Source of the DNA: Pseudonocardiales bacterium
Lineage (GTDB): Bacteria > Actinomycetota > Actinomycetes > Mycobacteriales > Pseudonocardiaceae
Reading direction: 5' to 3'
Length of the DNA: 64,000 nucleotides
Assembly: GCA_023252195.1 (NCBI GenBank)
Contig: JAHEXI010000006.1
Coordinates: forward strand, 62,001-126,000
In this document: positions 1 through 8,310 of the stretch, in pieces
Position numbering within the stretch: position 1 is the stretch's first letter
Layout: each line of letters opens with the position of its first letter
Notes under the pieces: model-generated
What the model saw: the letters and a program-made list of their open reading frames with translations, nothing else
Databases searched by the model: none
Told to the model about the DNA's origin: nothing
Program-made: the position numbers and the translations under genes

Positions 1-154
1 ACGGGAGTTCAGGCCGCCGCCGTGCGGTCGACCTGACATCGCCCCTCTCGCGCCCGAAGATCATAGCCAGAGCCATCGCCAGTCTTGCCGGATAACGTAA
101 GTTATACCGCGACGTGTTCTATCGAAGATAGTGGCAGGGAAAGGGTCCTGACCG

Positions 155-271
155 ATGTACACCGATGTCGCCGACCACCTCGTCCGTACTGAGCAGCAAC
201 GCATTCAAGCCCTGCTCAACGTTGATAAAGCCAGGTTCAACGAGCTCCACGAAGACGGCTACCTGCTGTGA
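155..271 (+). pseudogene. Truncated SnoaL-like/DUF4440 protein (N-terminal fragment)
   Basis: A 38-codon ATG frame encodes a peptide containing EQQRIQALLNVDKARFNELH and then DGYLL before a TGA. This resembles the first helix of SnoaL-like/DUF4440 (NTF2-fold) proteins, which are usually 110-150 residues. A purine-rich GGGAAAGG lies about 10 nt before the ATG, so the 5' end looks intact while at least two thirds of the domain is missing. No continuation is visible downstream in any frame. The family assignment is from memory of the pattern; a genuine short peptide cannot be excluded. Confidence 0.45.
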
Positions 272-322
272 ACGCCGCCACCGCGTGATTGCCTATCGGC
301 CACGCGACATACTCTATCCTGT

Positions 323-346
323 GGTCTGTCGTTAGCTTGACAGACC
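323..346. repeat. Inverted repeat ahead of the hypothetical gene at 402
   Basis: GGTCTGTC at 323-330 pairs exactly with GACAGACC at 339-346 around an 8-nt loop. The right arm contains a TTGACA hexamer (337-342), and TATCCT (315-320) lies just before the left arm. It may be an operator or a 5'-leader hairpin for the gene starting at 402. No convincing -10 follows the TTGACA at normal spacing. Confidence 0.4.
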
Positions 347-401
347 TGCTGAAAATGAGGACGAGAGAGGAGTGCGGACTGATAAGAGGAGGATGCCGGA
401 C

Positions 402-761
402 GTGGCCAAGCTGAGGGTGCACGGTGACGAGCTGGTGGTCTGGCTCTCCCCGTTGGAGAAGTTGGGTGCGTTTCGCGGTGACGTCCATGTCCCCCTGGCC
501 GCCGTGAGATCGGCTCGGGTCAGCGACCGGCCCTGGTCGGAGCTTCGGGGCATCCGGGCTCCCGGCACCGGCTTCCCAGGAATCATCTCGCTCTGCACTC
601 GCCGGGGATCAAGAGTCGTCGACTTCGCAGCCGTCTACCGAGGCGGCCCCGCTGTCGTGGTGGACCTCGAGGGTGCCCACTTCGACCGCCTTGTTGTCAC
701 CTGCAACGACGCCGACAATGTGGTCCGGTGCATCGAGCAGGCGGTACCACCCAGGGCTTGA
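402..761 (+). CDS. Conserved hypothetical protein, PH-like fold possible
   Basis: The protein has 119 residues and no signal peptide or membrane segment. It is rich in short beta strands (LRVHGDELVVWL, VHVPLAAVRSARV, VVVDLEGAHFDRLVV), which suggests a small beta-barrel such as a bacterial PH-like domain; this is inference from the pattern only. GTG 402 is preferred over GTG 372 and ATG 393 because AAGAGGAGG at 384-392 sits 9 nt upstream, the ideal spacing. It stands alone, after the SnoaL fragment and before a 380-bp stretch without a gene. Function unknown. Confidence 0.65.
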   Translation: MAKLRVHGDELVVWLSPLEKLGAFRGDVHVPLAAVRSARVSDRPWSELRGIRAPGTGFPGIISLCTRRGSRVVDFAAVYRGGPAVVVDLEGAHFDRLVVTCNDADNVVRCIEQAVPPRA

Positions 762-1142
762 GCACAGCCCCGAGCATCCGGACCTCCCACAAACCCACCC
801 AGTAAACAATGAGCGAACACCGGAACGGGTAGCTCGATCTATTCAGATTACTGAATATCCAAGTGCCTCAGAAGTGGGCTGGCGCGGCTGTCGACAATCA
901 TGCCGGGCATTGCTATCGCAGCCGACGTTCCGGCCAGCCCGGAATCGTTTGCGACCCAACCAAGAACGATCTTGGACAATTCAGTTCGCCCAGGTCCCTG
1001 TTGGGTCATAACGGCGTGCGGAAACAACGAGTCGCAACCACGTCGCCGTCGCCCGGCAGAGGTACGACGAGGAAGGCGCGGCCAGTCCGCGGCCAGCAAA
1101 GCCGCTTCCCCACCGTAATGGTCCGCACCGTTCGGCGGCCAG
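762..1142. other. Stretch without a convincing gene
   Basis: No frame looks like a normal gene. A minus-strand frame over about 848-1099 contains SKIVLGWVANDSGLAG, faintly like the C-terminal glycine-rich end of ROK sugar kinases (GNDAGLVGAA). A glucokinase gene neighbours this locus in some actinomycetes, so this could be a relic. The match is too short to annotate. Confidence 0.3.
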
Positions 1143-1856
1143 TCAGGACGCCTTCAGCTCCAACGGCGGCGGAGGCGGCTCGCGGTCTATCACCGAAGTC
1201 GCGTACCTGTCGACGTATTCTTGTCCGGACAGTTCCATCAAGGAGTACATGATCTCGTCAACCATGGATCGTTCGACGAACCGGTCACCAGCCAGACCCG
1301 CGTAGCGAGAGAAGTCCAGCGGCGCGCCGAATCGTATTTCGACTGGATGCGGACGCCACATTTTAGTGCCGCGGGGGCTGACTCTGTCGGTGCCCACCAT
1401 CACGACCGGGATCACCGGGACGCCGGCCTGCAGCGCCGTCCGGGCAACACCGGTCTTTCCCTTGTACAACCGGCCGTCCGGAGACCGAGTTCCTTCCGGA
1501 TAGATGCCGAGCAACTTCCCCTGAGCCAGCAACCGCACTCCAGTGTCCAACGCGGCCTGCGCGGCCGACGCGCTGGAACGGTCGATGGGGATCTGGCCGG
1601 CGGCGCTGAAGAATTGCCGCTTGAGCCATCCCCGCACCCCCGGCGTGGTGAAGTACTCCCGCTTGGCTAAGAACGTCAGCCGGCGACGGATCATTAGGGG
1701 CAGGAAGAAGGAGTCGGCGACCGCGAGGTGATTGCTGGCGAGAATGGCGCCACCGCGATCGGGGATATGCTCGGCACCCTGAACCTTCGGGTTGCAAGTC
1801 AACCGCATCAACGGGCCGAGCAGCAAATGTTTGAGCAGCCAGTAGAACACCGCCAA
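1143..1856 (-). CDS. plsC: 1-acyl-sn-glycerol-3-phosphate acyltransferase (PlsC family)
   Basis: Transfers a fatty acyl group to lysophosphatidic acid at the inner membrane in phospholipid synthesis; orthologue of Rv2182c by position. The 237-residue form has a hydrophobic N-terminus, motif I NHLAVADS (H43 and D48, the HX4D catalytic pair), and motif III YPEGTRSPDGRLYKGK. A proline-rich tail EPPPPPLELKAS ends it. The frame is open 54 codons further upstream, but that extension overlaps the divergent gene at 1980 and lacks family similarity. TTG 1856 (AGGGAAGGA just upstream) or GTG 1850 is the likely start. It could acylate another glycerolipid or a mannosylated phosphatidylinositol, given pimB' nearby. 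Confidence 0.87.
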   Translation of the reverse strand: MAVFYWLLKHLLLGPLMRLTCNPKVQGAEHIPDRGGAILASNHLAVADSFFLPLMIRRRLTFLAKREYFTTPGVRGWLKRQFFSAAGQIPIDRSSASAAQAALDTGVRLLAQGKLLGIYPEGTRSPDGRLYKGKTGVARTALQAGVPVIPVVMVGTDRVSPRGTKMWRPHPVEIRFGAPLDFSRYAGLAGDRFVERSMVDEIMYSLMELSGQEYVDRYATSVIDREPPPPPLELKAS

Positions 1857-1979
1857 CCGATCCTTCCCTTGCCCTCGCGGGCCGCGTTGCCAACCAGCGT
1901 ACGGAGCACGGTATCCGGGGACAACGGCCGCTCTCCACCCTGGCGTACGGAGCTCGTCAGCAGGCGGGTTCGATAGAGC

Positions 1980-2348
1980 ATGCAGTGCATGCCGGACCCG
2001 GTACCACCAGCCCCGCAACGAACCCGCCTGAGCACGGAGAGTGGTGTCTTAGAGTTGTCCTTCACCGAGCCGGAGCAACCACACTGGCCAGCGAGAGACG
2101 CCCATGAGGACCATTTCGAGCCGCCGGAGCCAGCACCACTGCCGATACCGCGGACCCGAACGGTAGCCGGTGTGCTCACGATCATCGTTGGCGTGCTGTT
2201 GCTGGCGTTGCCGAATGTGCTGGATCTCGGTGAGCGGGTGGCGACACCGCTGGGACTGCTCGCCGTCACAGCCGGGATCGGCTGGCTGGTGACCGGGCTG
2301 CGGTCCGACGCGGCACCCGAAGGACCCGACGACGGAGCGCAGCTTTAG
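1980..2348 (+). CDS. Small two-helix membrane protein
   Basis: A protein of 122 residues with a proline-rich, acidic cytoplasmic-type N-terminus (about 1-58), then two hydrophobic segments, AGVLTIIVGVLLLALPNVL and PLGLLAVTAGIGWLVTGL, and a short acidic tail. The layout resembles small DUF308-like actinobacterial membrane proteins. ATG 1980 and ATG 1989 are both possible starts and neither has a clear ribosome site. It is divergent from plsC and convergent with the SRPBCC gene. Role unknown. Confidence 0.6.
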   Translation: MQCMPDPVPPAPQRTRLSTESGVLELSFTEPEQPHWPARDAHEDHFEPPEPAPLPIPRTRTVAGVLTIIVGVLLLALPNVLDLGERVATPLGLLAVTAGIGWLVTGLRSDAAPEGPDDGAQL

Positions 2349-2366
2349 CCCTCACCACCCGGCAAT

Positions 2367-2801
2367 TCACGCCTCCACCCGGCGCTTGAGCTCCTTCAGC
2401 GCGGTGTCCATGATGACCCTCTCGGCCTTTCGCTTGATCATTCCGAGCATGGGAATCGCGAGGTCGACCGTGAGGCTATAGGTCACGTTGGTCGCCGCGC
2501 CGACGGGTTGCAGCACATAAGAGCCGTGCTGCGCCTTCTGTAGCTGGCCCTCGACCAGTTCCCAGGCGACCGTGAGCCCGTCCAAAGACCAGACGTAATC
2601 AAGCACGTACTCGTCCCTCACCAGGCCGGCGTCCAGCGAGAATCTGACCCGCTCCGCGCGATCGTCGGCGCCGAGAATCACCACCTCGGCCGTCTTCACC
2701 GCCAACGCCCATTGCGGGTAAGCGGAGAAATCAGCAATCACATCCATGATCGCCTGAGGAACGGCGTTGATGACGATGGACTGGGTTGAATGGTCGGGCA
2801 T
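2367..2801 (-). CDS. SRPBCC (START-like/polyketide cyclase) family protein
   Basis: A 144-residue hydrophobic-ligand-binding fold protein corresponding by position to Rv2185c. It opens with DHSTQSIVINAVPQAIMDVI and FSAYPQWA, the classic first strand and helix of the SRPBCC helix-grip fold, and ends with a long amphipathic helix (MIKRKAERVIMDTALKELKR). The family binds lipids or aromatic ligands; the ligand here is unknown, but placement next to fadD15 and plsC suggests fatty acids or lipids. ATG 2801 is supported by a TAATCT -10 box 7 nt upstream, so the 47-codon upstream extension is rejected. Confidence 0.85.
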   Translation of the reverse strand: MPDHSTQSIVINAVPQAIMDVIADFSAYPQWALAVKTAEVVILGADDRAERVRFSLDAGLVRDEYVLDYVWSLDGLTVAWELVEGQLQKAQHGSYVLQPVGAATNVTYSLTVDLAIPMLGMIKRKAERVIMDTALKELKRRVEA

Positions 2802-2808
2802 GCCGCGC

Positions 2809-2814
2809 AGATTA
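2809..2814 (-). promoter_or_regulatory. Leaderless -10 box of the SRPBCC gene
   Basis: Minus-strand TAATCT ends 7 nt before the ATG at 2801. This fits the TANNNT/short-gap signature of actinobacterial leaderless transcripts. Confidence 0.5.
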
Positions 2815-2838
2815 CCCGCACATCGCCACCGGGAGTGG

Positions 2839-3627
2839 TCACCATCGCAACACGTGCGGAGACCCGGTCCGCTGGAAATGCCCGACATTGACGCATTCAG
2901 TCCGTCCCACCCGGACCCGCCGGGCCAGCGGCTGATGCACATGCCCGAACACCGCGATCCGCGGCCGGTCCCGACGGATCACCATCAGCAGCTGCTCGGA
3001 GCCGAGCTCGGGCCGTCGGGCCTGCACGTCGTAGAGCAGCTCAGGAACCGCGGGCGGAATGTGGCTGCACAGCATGTCCACCCGCCCGAGCGCAGCGACC
3101 GCCCCTGCGTACTGCTGCGGAGTACGCAGGTAAGAGCGAAAGACCGGGTCGCGCCGCAGGGCGACGCCGTCCGGTAATAGGCCTCCGCCCACGAACCCGC
3201 ATCGCAGGCCGCCGATTTCGACGGTCTGCCCGTCGAGCAGGTGGAGTCCCGAGCGCGCGAACCGCGGCCACAGCTCGGGCAGGTCCACATTGCCGGGGGT
3301 GACGTACGCCGGGCTGGGCAGTACAGCGAACAGCCGCTCATACTGCTCGACGATGGCCTCACGGATGACATCGCGGGAATCCGGGAGCTGGCTCCACAGC
3401 TGCTGCACGAACGCGTACGCCTCGCCCGGTGCTCCGCCGGAGCGCAGTTCCGCGAACCGGCTTACTGCAGCAGGCCCGAACACCGAGCCGAGAATCCCAG
3501 CGGAGTGGTCGTGGTAGTTCACGAAGTCGATCAGGTCCCCGAGCACCAGCAGCGCATCGGCGCCCGCGCCCGCGCGGGCCAGCGCGTCCGCGTTACCGTG
3601 CACGTCGGACACCACGTGGACCCGCAC
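2839..3627 (-). CDS. Metallophosphoesterase
   Basis: A calcineurin-like phosphoesterase of 262 residues. The di-metal site motifs are in order: DVHGNADA (near residue 9, D-x-H-x-N), GDLIDF (GD), TPGNVDLPE (a GNxD form in place of GNHD), SHIPP and FGHVHQP (GHxH). Asp replaces His in the GNH[DE] motif, as happens in some subfamilies. The substrate is not evident. GTG 3627 starts directly before the first strand (MRVHVVSDVHG) and has a TAGCCT box 8 nt upstream, so the 74-codon upstream extension, which crosses the fadD15 start, is rejected. Divergent from fadD15. Confidence 0.87.
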   Translation of the reverse strand: MRVHVVSDVHGNADALARAGAGADALLVLGDLIDFVNYHDHSAGILGSVFGPAAVSRFAELRSGGAPGEAYAFVQQLWSQLPDSRDVIREAIVEQYERLFAVLPSPAYVTPGNVDLPELWPRFARSGLHLLDGQTVEIGGLRCGFVGGGLLPDGVALRRDPVFRSYLRTPQQYAGAVAALGRVDMLCSHIPPAVPELLYDVQARRPELGSEQLLMVIRRDRPRIAVFGHVHQPLARRVRVGRTECVNVGHFQRTGSPHVLRW

Positions 3628-3635
3628 GATCAGGC

Positions 3636-3641
3636 AGGCTA
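3636..3641 (-). promoter_or_regulatory. Leaderless -10 box of the metallophosphoesterase gene
   Basis: Minus-strand TAGCCT lies 8 nt before GTG 3627. Confidence 0.42.
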
Positions 3642-3709
3642 CCCGGCGCTGGTATAGGCGCGATACGTTGCCGAGTAGTACTGGGCAAGGCCGAGCTGCG
3701 GAGGTACCC

Positions 3710-5521
3710 GTGCGGGAGTTCACGGTTCCCGCCACCACTACGGTGGATGACGAGGAGAACCTCACCGATGCGGTGTGGGCCAATGCCGAGCGCTTCGCCG
3801 GCAGCGCCAGCTTCCGCCGCCGGATCGACGGTGGCTGGATAGACGTCACAGCGCGGGAATTCGCCGGTCAAGTGACCGCCGTGGCCAAGGGCCTCATCGC
3901 AGCGGGCATCGAGCGCGGGGATCGTATCGCGCTAATGTCCAAAACCCGCTACGAGTGGACCCTGCTGGACTACGCGATCTGGGCCGCCGGGGGGTCCACG
4001 GTGCCGATCTATGAGACGTCTTCGGCCGAGCAGGTGGAGTGGATTCTTTCCGATTCGGGCGCCAAGGCGGTCGTAGTCGAAAGCCCCGCTCACCACGAGA
4101 TGGTCCAGGGTCTGGTTGACCGGTTGGGCGCGCCGGCTTTGGTGTGGCAGATCGACCCGGAGACGGGCACTGGCAAGCCGGCTGCAGCGATCGACCAGCT
4201 CATCTCGCTGGGCGCTGAGGTCAGCGAGAGCGCTGTGCGTGAACGCGCTACCACGGTGGGCGCCGAAGACCTCGCAACATTGATTTACACCTCAGGGACC
4301 ACGGGCCGCCCGAAGGGCTGTGAAATCACTCACCGCAACCTGCTCGCCGTAACCCGGTCCGCGGTGTCAGAGTTCACCGGCTTGATGCAACCGGCGAACT
4401 CACTGCTGCTGTTCCTTCCGCTGGCACACGTGTTCGCCCGGATCATCCAGTGCTGCTGTGTGTACGCTCGGATCACCCTCGGCCACACCCCGGATGTGAA
4501 GAACGTGGTCGCCGAGTTGGCTGATTTCCGGCCCACGTTAGTGCTGGCCGTGCCTCGAGTCTTTGAAAAAGTTTACAACTCGGCGAGGCAGACGGCACAT
4601 GCCGATGGCAGGGGCCGCATCTTCGACATCGCCGCTGCCACCGCCGTCGAATGGAGCCGTGCCCAGGAAACGGGCGGAGCTGGGCTGGCCCTGCGCGCCA
4701 AGCACGCCCTGTTCGACCAACTGGTCTACTCCAAGCTCCGGGCAGTACTCGGCGGCCGGTGTCTCGCAGCCGTCTCCGGTGGCGCCCCCTTGGGCGAGCG
4801 GCTCGGACACTTCTTCCGCGGTGTCGGGGTGCTGGTGTTCGAGGGCTACGGGCTGACTGAGACCAGCGCACCCGCCACGGCGAACACCGAGAAACACGTC
4901 AAGATCGGCACCGTGGGTCAACCGTTGCCCGGCGTCACGATCAGGATCGATGACGACGGCGAGGTGCTGGTCAAAAGCCCCGGTGTGCTGCGCCGGTATT
5001 GGCACAACGATCAGGAGACCCAAGAAGCTCTCATCGACGGCTGGTTCCACACTGGCGACCTCGGGGAGCTCGATGAGGACGGCTTTCTACGGATCACCGG
5101 TCGCAAAAAGGAGATCATCGTCACGGCGACAGGCAAGAACGTCTCCCCGGCGGCGTTGGAGGACCGGATCCGGGCCCATCGCCTGGTCAGCCAGTGCATG
5201 GTCCTGGGCGACAAGCAGCGCTTTATCGCCGCGCTCATCACCCTCGACGCCGAGACTCTCCCGGCCTGGCGCGCCGAACACCGCAAGTCGGTTGGTAGCT
5301 CGGTCACAGATCTGATCGATGACCCAGATCTGCGCGCCGAGGTGCAGCGCGCGGTCGACGATGCGAACAAGACCGTTTCCAGGGCCGAGGCGATCCGCAA
5401 GTTCCGCATCCTGCCAGGTGACTTCACCGAGGCCGGTGGCCAACTCACCCCGAGTCTGAAGGTCAAGCGTGCCGTAGTGGCCAAGGAGTTCGCCGCCGAC
5501 ATCGAGGCGCTTTACGCCTAA
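3710..5521 (+). CDS. fadD15: Long-chain fatty-acid-CoA ligase (FadD15 type)
   Basis: Activates long-chain fatty acids to acyl-CoA via an acyl-adenylate; cytosolic, membrane-associated. The protein has 603 residues (Mtb FadD15 has 600). The AMP-binding P-loop YTSGTTGRPKG is near residue 195, followed by EGYGLTETS, TGDLGELDEDGFL and GRKKEIIVTATGKNVSP, which carry the adenylate-binding Asp and the hinge, and a C-terminal catalytic lysine region (LTPSLKVKRAVV). GTG 3710 has GGAGG 5 nt upstream. The protein begins MREFTVPA, matching the family start MREISVPA. Its last 4 bp overlap the end of the convergent mannosyltransferase gene. Confidence 0.95.
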   Translation: MREFTVPATTTVDDEENLTDAVWANAERFAGSASFRRRIDGGWIDVTAREFAGQVTAVAKGLIAAGIERGDRIALMSKTRYEWTLLDYAIWAAGGSTVPIYETSSAEQVEWILSDSGAKAVVVESPAHHEMVQGLVDRLGAPALVWQIDPETGTGKPAAAIDQLISLGAEVSESAVRERATTVGAEDLATLIYTSGTTGRPKGCEITHRNLLAVTRSAVSEFTGLMQPANSLLLFLPLAHVFARIIQCCCVYARITLGHTPDVKNVVAELADFRPTLVLAVPRVFEKVYNSARQTAHADGRGRIFDIAAATAVEWSRAQETGGAGLALRAKHALFDQLVYSKLRAVLGGRCLAAVSGGAPLGERLGHFFRGVGVLVFEGYGLTETSAPATANTEKHVKIGTVGQPLPGVTIRIDDDGEVLVKSPGVLRRYWHNDQETQEALIDGWFHTGDLGELDEDGFLRITGRKKEIIVTATGKNVSPAALEDRIRAHRLVSQCMVLGDKQRFIAALITLDAETLPAWRAEHRKSVGSSVTDLIDDPDLRAEVQRAVDDANKTVSRAEAIRKFRILPGDFTEAGGQLTPSLKVKRAVVAKEFAADIEALYA

Positions 5522-6645
5522 CCGCCCAGCAGCAGCTGCTGCAACTGCTGCTGGCGGCAACCCCAGTCCCAGCTCTGCAGCATCCAGCGTCGTCCGCGGC
5601 GGCCCATCGCCGCAGCCGCCTCGGGATCAGCAAGCAGGGTCGCTACGGCCCGAGTTACCTCCGCTAGGTCACGGCCGTTCACCAACTTGCCGGTGTCGCC
5701 TACGCGGACCGTCTCTGCCGCCCCGCCGGCGTTGCCAACCACCAGCGGCAAGCCGGTAGCCGAGGCCTCGAGGAACACCAGACCGAACCCCTCGACATCC
5801 AGCCCGTGCCCACGCGTCCGGCAGGGCATCGCGAAGACGTCGCCAGCGGCGTAGTACGCGGGCAACTCCGCCCACGACACCGCTCCTGTGCACACCACGG
5901 CGTCAGCGACGCCGCCCGACTCCGCCAGCCGGTGCAAAGCTGATCGCCGGGGTCCGTCCCCAACGAGCAGGAGTATTGTCCCCGGTACCTGCCTCCGGAT
6001 TGCAGGCAATGCCCGCACCAGCATGTCTTGCCCCTTGCGGGCCACCAGCCGAGACACGCACAGCACTACCGGGGCATCGCCCAGCCGGTGGCGTCGTCGG
6101 ATCTCCGCGCGCGCCCCGGGGTCCGGGTGAAACGCTGCGCAGTCCACGCCCGGCGACAGGATCTCCAGGGCAGCCCGGGGCCCAAACGCCGACGCAACCC
6201 GGCGACGGGTGTACTGGCTCACGGCCGTGACCACGTCGGCGTCCACGCCGATCCGGCGAAGTGCCATCCGTCCAGGCGGCAACATCGACCAGCCCACCTC
6301 GTGTCCGTGGCTGCTAGCCACCACTCGTCGTGCTCCGGCGCGGCGCAAGGCCGGCCCCAGTAGGGCCAGCGGGGCTGCTGCGCCGAACCATGCGGTTTCG
6401 CAGTGCAGCTCCCGGAGCAACCCGGCGGCTCGTCGAAGTACCGCGGGCGTGGGAATCATGAGAGGTCCGTGATGCCGGAAAACCGGAAACGGCAATCGCG
6501 CGTCGAAAGCCGCCGCGTCCGGCCAGTCCGGCGCGTAGACGGCGATCTCGCCCGGGGGCAGCGCCAGCGCCAGTTGGTGCAGGTACGCCTGGATCCCACC
6601 GGGTCGGGGTGGAAAGTCGTTGCTCACCAGCAGGATCCGTGGCAT
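5518..6645 (-). CDS. pimB: GDP-mannose-dependent phosphatidylinositol monomannoside mannosyltransferase (PimB')
   Basis: Adds the second mannose (alpha-1,6) to phosphatidylinositol monomannoside, an early step of PIM/lipomannan/LAM synthesis at the cytoplasmic face of the membrane. The protein has 375 residues and a GT-B fold of the GT4 family. The N-terminal loop is SNDFPPRPGGIQAYLHQLA. GHEVGWSMLPPGR and LSPGVDCAAFHP join the two halves. VSRLVARKGQDMLVRAL, GDGPRRSAL and the donor-site segment RGHGLDVEGFGLVFLEASA (E-x7-E) follow. Position next to fadD15 matches Rv2188c. A TACTCT box 7 nt before ATG 6645 supports the start. Confidence 0.92.
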   Translation of the reverse strand: MPRILLVSNDFPPRPGGIQAYLHQLALALPPGEIAVYAPDWPDAAAFDARLPFPVFRHHGPLMIPTPAVLRRAAGLLRELHCETAWFGAAAPLALLGPALRRAGARRVVASSHGHEVGWSMLPPGRMALRRIGVDADVVTAVSQYTRRRVASAFGPRAALEILSPGVDCAAFHPDPGARAEIRRRHRLGDAPVVLCVSRLVARKGQDMLVRALPAIRRQVPGTILLLVGDGPRRSALHRLAESGGVADAVVCTGAVSWAELPAYYAAGDVFAMPCRTRGHGLDVEGFGLVFLEASATGLPLVVGNAGGAAETVRVGDTGKLVNGRDLAEVTRAVATLLADPEAAAAMGRRGRRWMLQSWDWGCRQQQLQQLLLGG

Positions 6646-6652
6646 CAGTCGG

Positions 6653-6658
6653 AGAGTA
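6653..6658 (-). promoter_or_regulatory. Leaderless -10 box of pimB'
   Basis: Minus-strand TACTCT lies 7 nt before ATG 6645. Confidence 0.5.
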
Positions 6659-6694
6659 GCGGTGACGTCGCGCGCGGTATGCAGCTGGTGCAGG

Positions 6695-7759
6695 TCAGCC
6701 GATGCGGCTCATCGCGGTGACTTGCCTCCACGGCACCGGGACGACTTTCACCACGTCACCGCTTTGTGGTGCGTTCACATAGAAGCCGTCACCAACGTAG
6801 ATGCCGATGTGGCTGATCGGGGAATACAGCGCAATGAGATCGCCCGGCCGCAGATCGGGACGATCGACGCTACGACCCATCCGCGCCTGTTCCTCAGCTG
6901 AGTGCGGCAGTCCGGGCATCCCCGCCTGCTCGAACGCCCACTTCACCAGTCCCGAGCAGTCGAATGTGATCGGGCCGTCGCCGCCCCAGACGTAGGCCGA
7001 GCCTTGCTTGGTCAGCGCAATCCGCGCCGCTTGGACCGCGGTACCGGTGCCGACCAGGTTGATCGGGAAATGGATGTTGCCGCCGAAGAGGTAAACGGCG
7101 CGCTCTTGACGGGTCAGCTCCGCGAGGCGTTTCGTGACAACTTGAATCTGGCGGTCCATCTCGACGCGGGAACGGGTGAGATCGCCTTCGAGCCGTGCGG
7201 CATCTCGTTCAGCTTGAGCCGCCCGCACCGCTGCGTCGCTCGTCGAGTGCTCTGCATGCTGGGTTTGCGCGACGGCGCCGGTGAGCCGGTCTAGGGCCTG
7301 CTTGTTATCCATCGCCAGCATATCCAGCGCCGACATCTGGTCCAGGAAGTCCTGGGGAGAGTCACTGACCAGCAGAGCGGACAGCCGGTTGAGTCGCGCA
7401 CCCTGAAATGAGGCTTTGGTCAGCAGGTCAACTTGACCGCGGTACTGGCCCTGGACCGCCTTGGCGCGATCTGCGGCGGACTGGGCCGCGGTGGCGTCCG
7501 CCCTGGCCTGTTCGAGGTCGGCACGGCGGGCGTTCAACTGATCGCGGGCGTAGTGCCACCGTTCTGTGAGCACCTCAGCCTGCCGATTCAGCTCGGAAAG
7601 CTGCTGCGCGGCATCTCCGGGAACCGCGGGGTCGGCCGTGGCTGGGGTGGGCGCCAGAGTGACCAGCGCAACCACGGTGGCGGTGGCCATCACGGCCGAG
7701 ACGCTGCGCTTGACAACACTGCGCTTGCCTACACCGCGCTTCCGATGATGCGGCCACAC
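6695..7759 (-). CDS. Secreted NlpC/P60 peptidoglycan hydrolase (RipC-like, Rv2190c position)
   Basis: A 354-residue exported D,L-endopeptidase type enzyme that cleaves peptidoglycan stem peptides. A basic, hydrophobic signal peptide ends near ATADPAVPGD. A coiled-coil region (about 45-220, rich in Ala, Glu and Arg) follows and is typical of RipC, where it mediates regulation by FtsEX. The C-terminal NlpC/P60 domain has the catalytic Cys in GPITFDCSGLVKWAF, the His in ISHIGIYVGDG, and NAPQSGDVVKV near the end. The start is GTG 7759 with AGGAGAGGAGA upstream. A GTNAC direct repeat at 7836-7851 lies in its upstream region. A paralogue lies at 8374-9417. Confidence 0.92.
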   Translation of the reverse strand: MWPHHRKRGVGKRSVVKRSVSAVMATATVVALVTLAPTPATADPAVPGDAAQQLSELNRQAEVLTERWHYARDQLNARRADLEQARADATAAQSAADRAKAVQGQYRGQVDLLTKASFQGARLNRLSALLVSDSPQDFLDQMSALDMLAMDNKQALDRLTGAVAQTQHAEHSTSDAAVRAAQAERDAARLEGDLTRSRVEMDRQIQVVTKRLAELTRQERAVYLFGGNIHFPINLVGTGTAVQAARIALTKQGSAYVWGGDGPITFDCSGLVKWAFEQAGMPGLPHSAEEQARMGRSVDRPDLRPGDLIALYSPISHIGIYVGDGFYVNAPQSGDVVKVVPVPWRQVTAMSRIG

Positions 7760-7835
7760 GTCGCGGCTATCTCCTCTCCTAGACCGCCTACCGTGCCGTC
7801 CAGGTCGAACGGCACCTACCGCAAAGTCTCGGGAA

Positions 7836-7851
7836 GATTACGAAAGGTCAC
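7836..7851 (-). promoter_or_regulatory. Candidate MtrA-type direct repeat upstream of NlpC/P60 gene 1
   Basis: On the minus strand GTGACCTTTCGTAATC has two GTNAC-like half-sites 10 bp apart, about 80 bp before GTG 7759. MtrA, an actinobacterial response regulator controlling cell-wall hydrolase genes, binds direct repeats of about this type. The second NlpC/P60 gene has a similar repeat at 9579-9594. Confidence 0.4.
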
Positions 7852-7946
7852 CAACGTTGTCACCACCAGCGAGCGAGGTATGGGGCAGAGCGGCAGCTGG
7901 GCACGATAGGCGTCTCCGTGACCAGCGCGATGTTCGGCTCGGCCGA

Positions 7947-8231
7947 TCAGCCAACGTGTCGTCCTGACCGTTCACAGTCAGTTGCGGACCGCTCAGCGCC
8001 ATCGCGCAGGTGACCCTGAACACGGGTGTCCCTTCCCGTCATGTGGCGATCTCCGTCCCGATCCACCAGCTGCAGGTGGGGCACCATGCCGGCCTCGGCC
8101 AAGGTGTCCAGGGCTAACCGTTCGGTGCCGTCCAACTCCACGCCGCTCGGTGGGGCTCCGAGTAATACGGTGATGACGCAGTCCTGGCAGGCAAGGCCGC
8201 GCACCTCGCACCGGTCGCAATCGACGATCAT
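7947..8231 (-). CDS. Small cysteine-rich conserved protein
   Basis: A 94-residue protein whose N-terminal half is compact and looks conserved in related actinomycetes: CDRCEVRGLACQDCVITVLL with four Cys in a CxxC-x6-CxxC pattern, then GVELDGTERLALDTLAEAGMVPHL. Four cysteines spaced this way suggest a zinc ribbon or an Fe-S/thiol site, but the ligand cannot be deduced. The last 35 residues (RDTRVQGHLRDGAERSAT onward) look low in constraint. It sits between the two NlpC/P60 paralogues on the same strand, a placement I recall in other Pseudonocardiaceae. Function unknown. Confidence 0.75.
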   Translation of the reverse strand: MIVDCDRCEVRGLACQDCVITVLLGAPPSGVELDGTERLALDTLAEAGMVPHLQLVDRDGDRHMTGRDTRVQGHLRDGAERSATDCERSGRHVG

Positions 8232-8310
8232 GTCGGGCTCCGTCTCTGTCGTGATCTAGTCACTACCGACGGTAGACGGCGACCCTGACAATGCCGGATG
8301 ACGCGACGTT

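Noticed and set aside
848-1099. Possible ROK glucokinase relic downstream of plsC
   Set aside because: Only one short glycine-rich block resembles the family; no catalytic or zinc motifs are present. A BLASTX hit over this region would be needed.
1857-2018. 54-codon N-terminal extension of plsC
   Set aside because: It overlaps the divergent membrane protein gene, has no family similarity, and the normal PlsC N-terminus begins at the TTG/GTG codons at 1856/1850.
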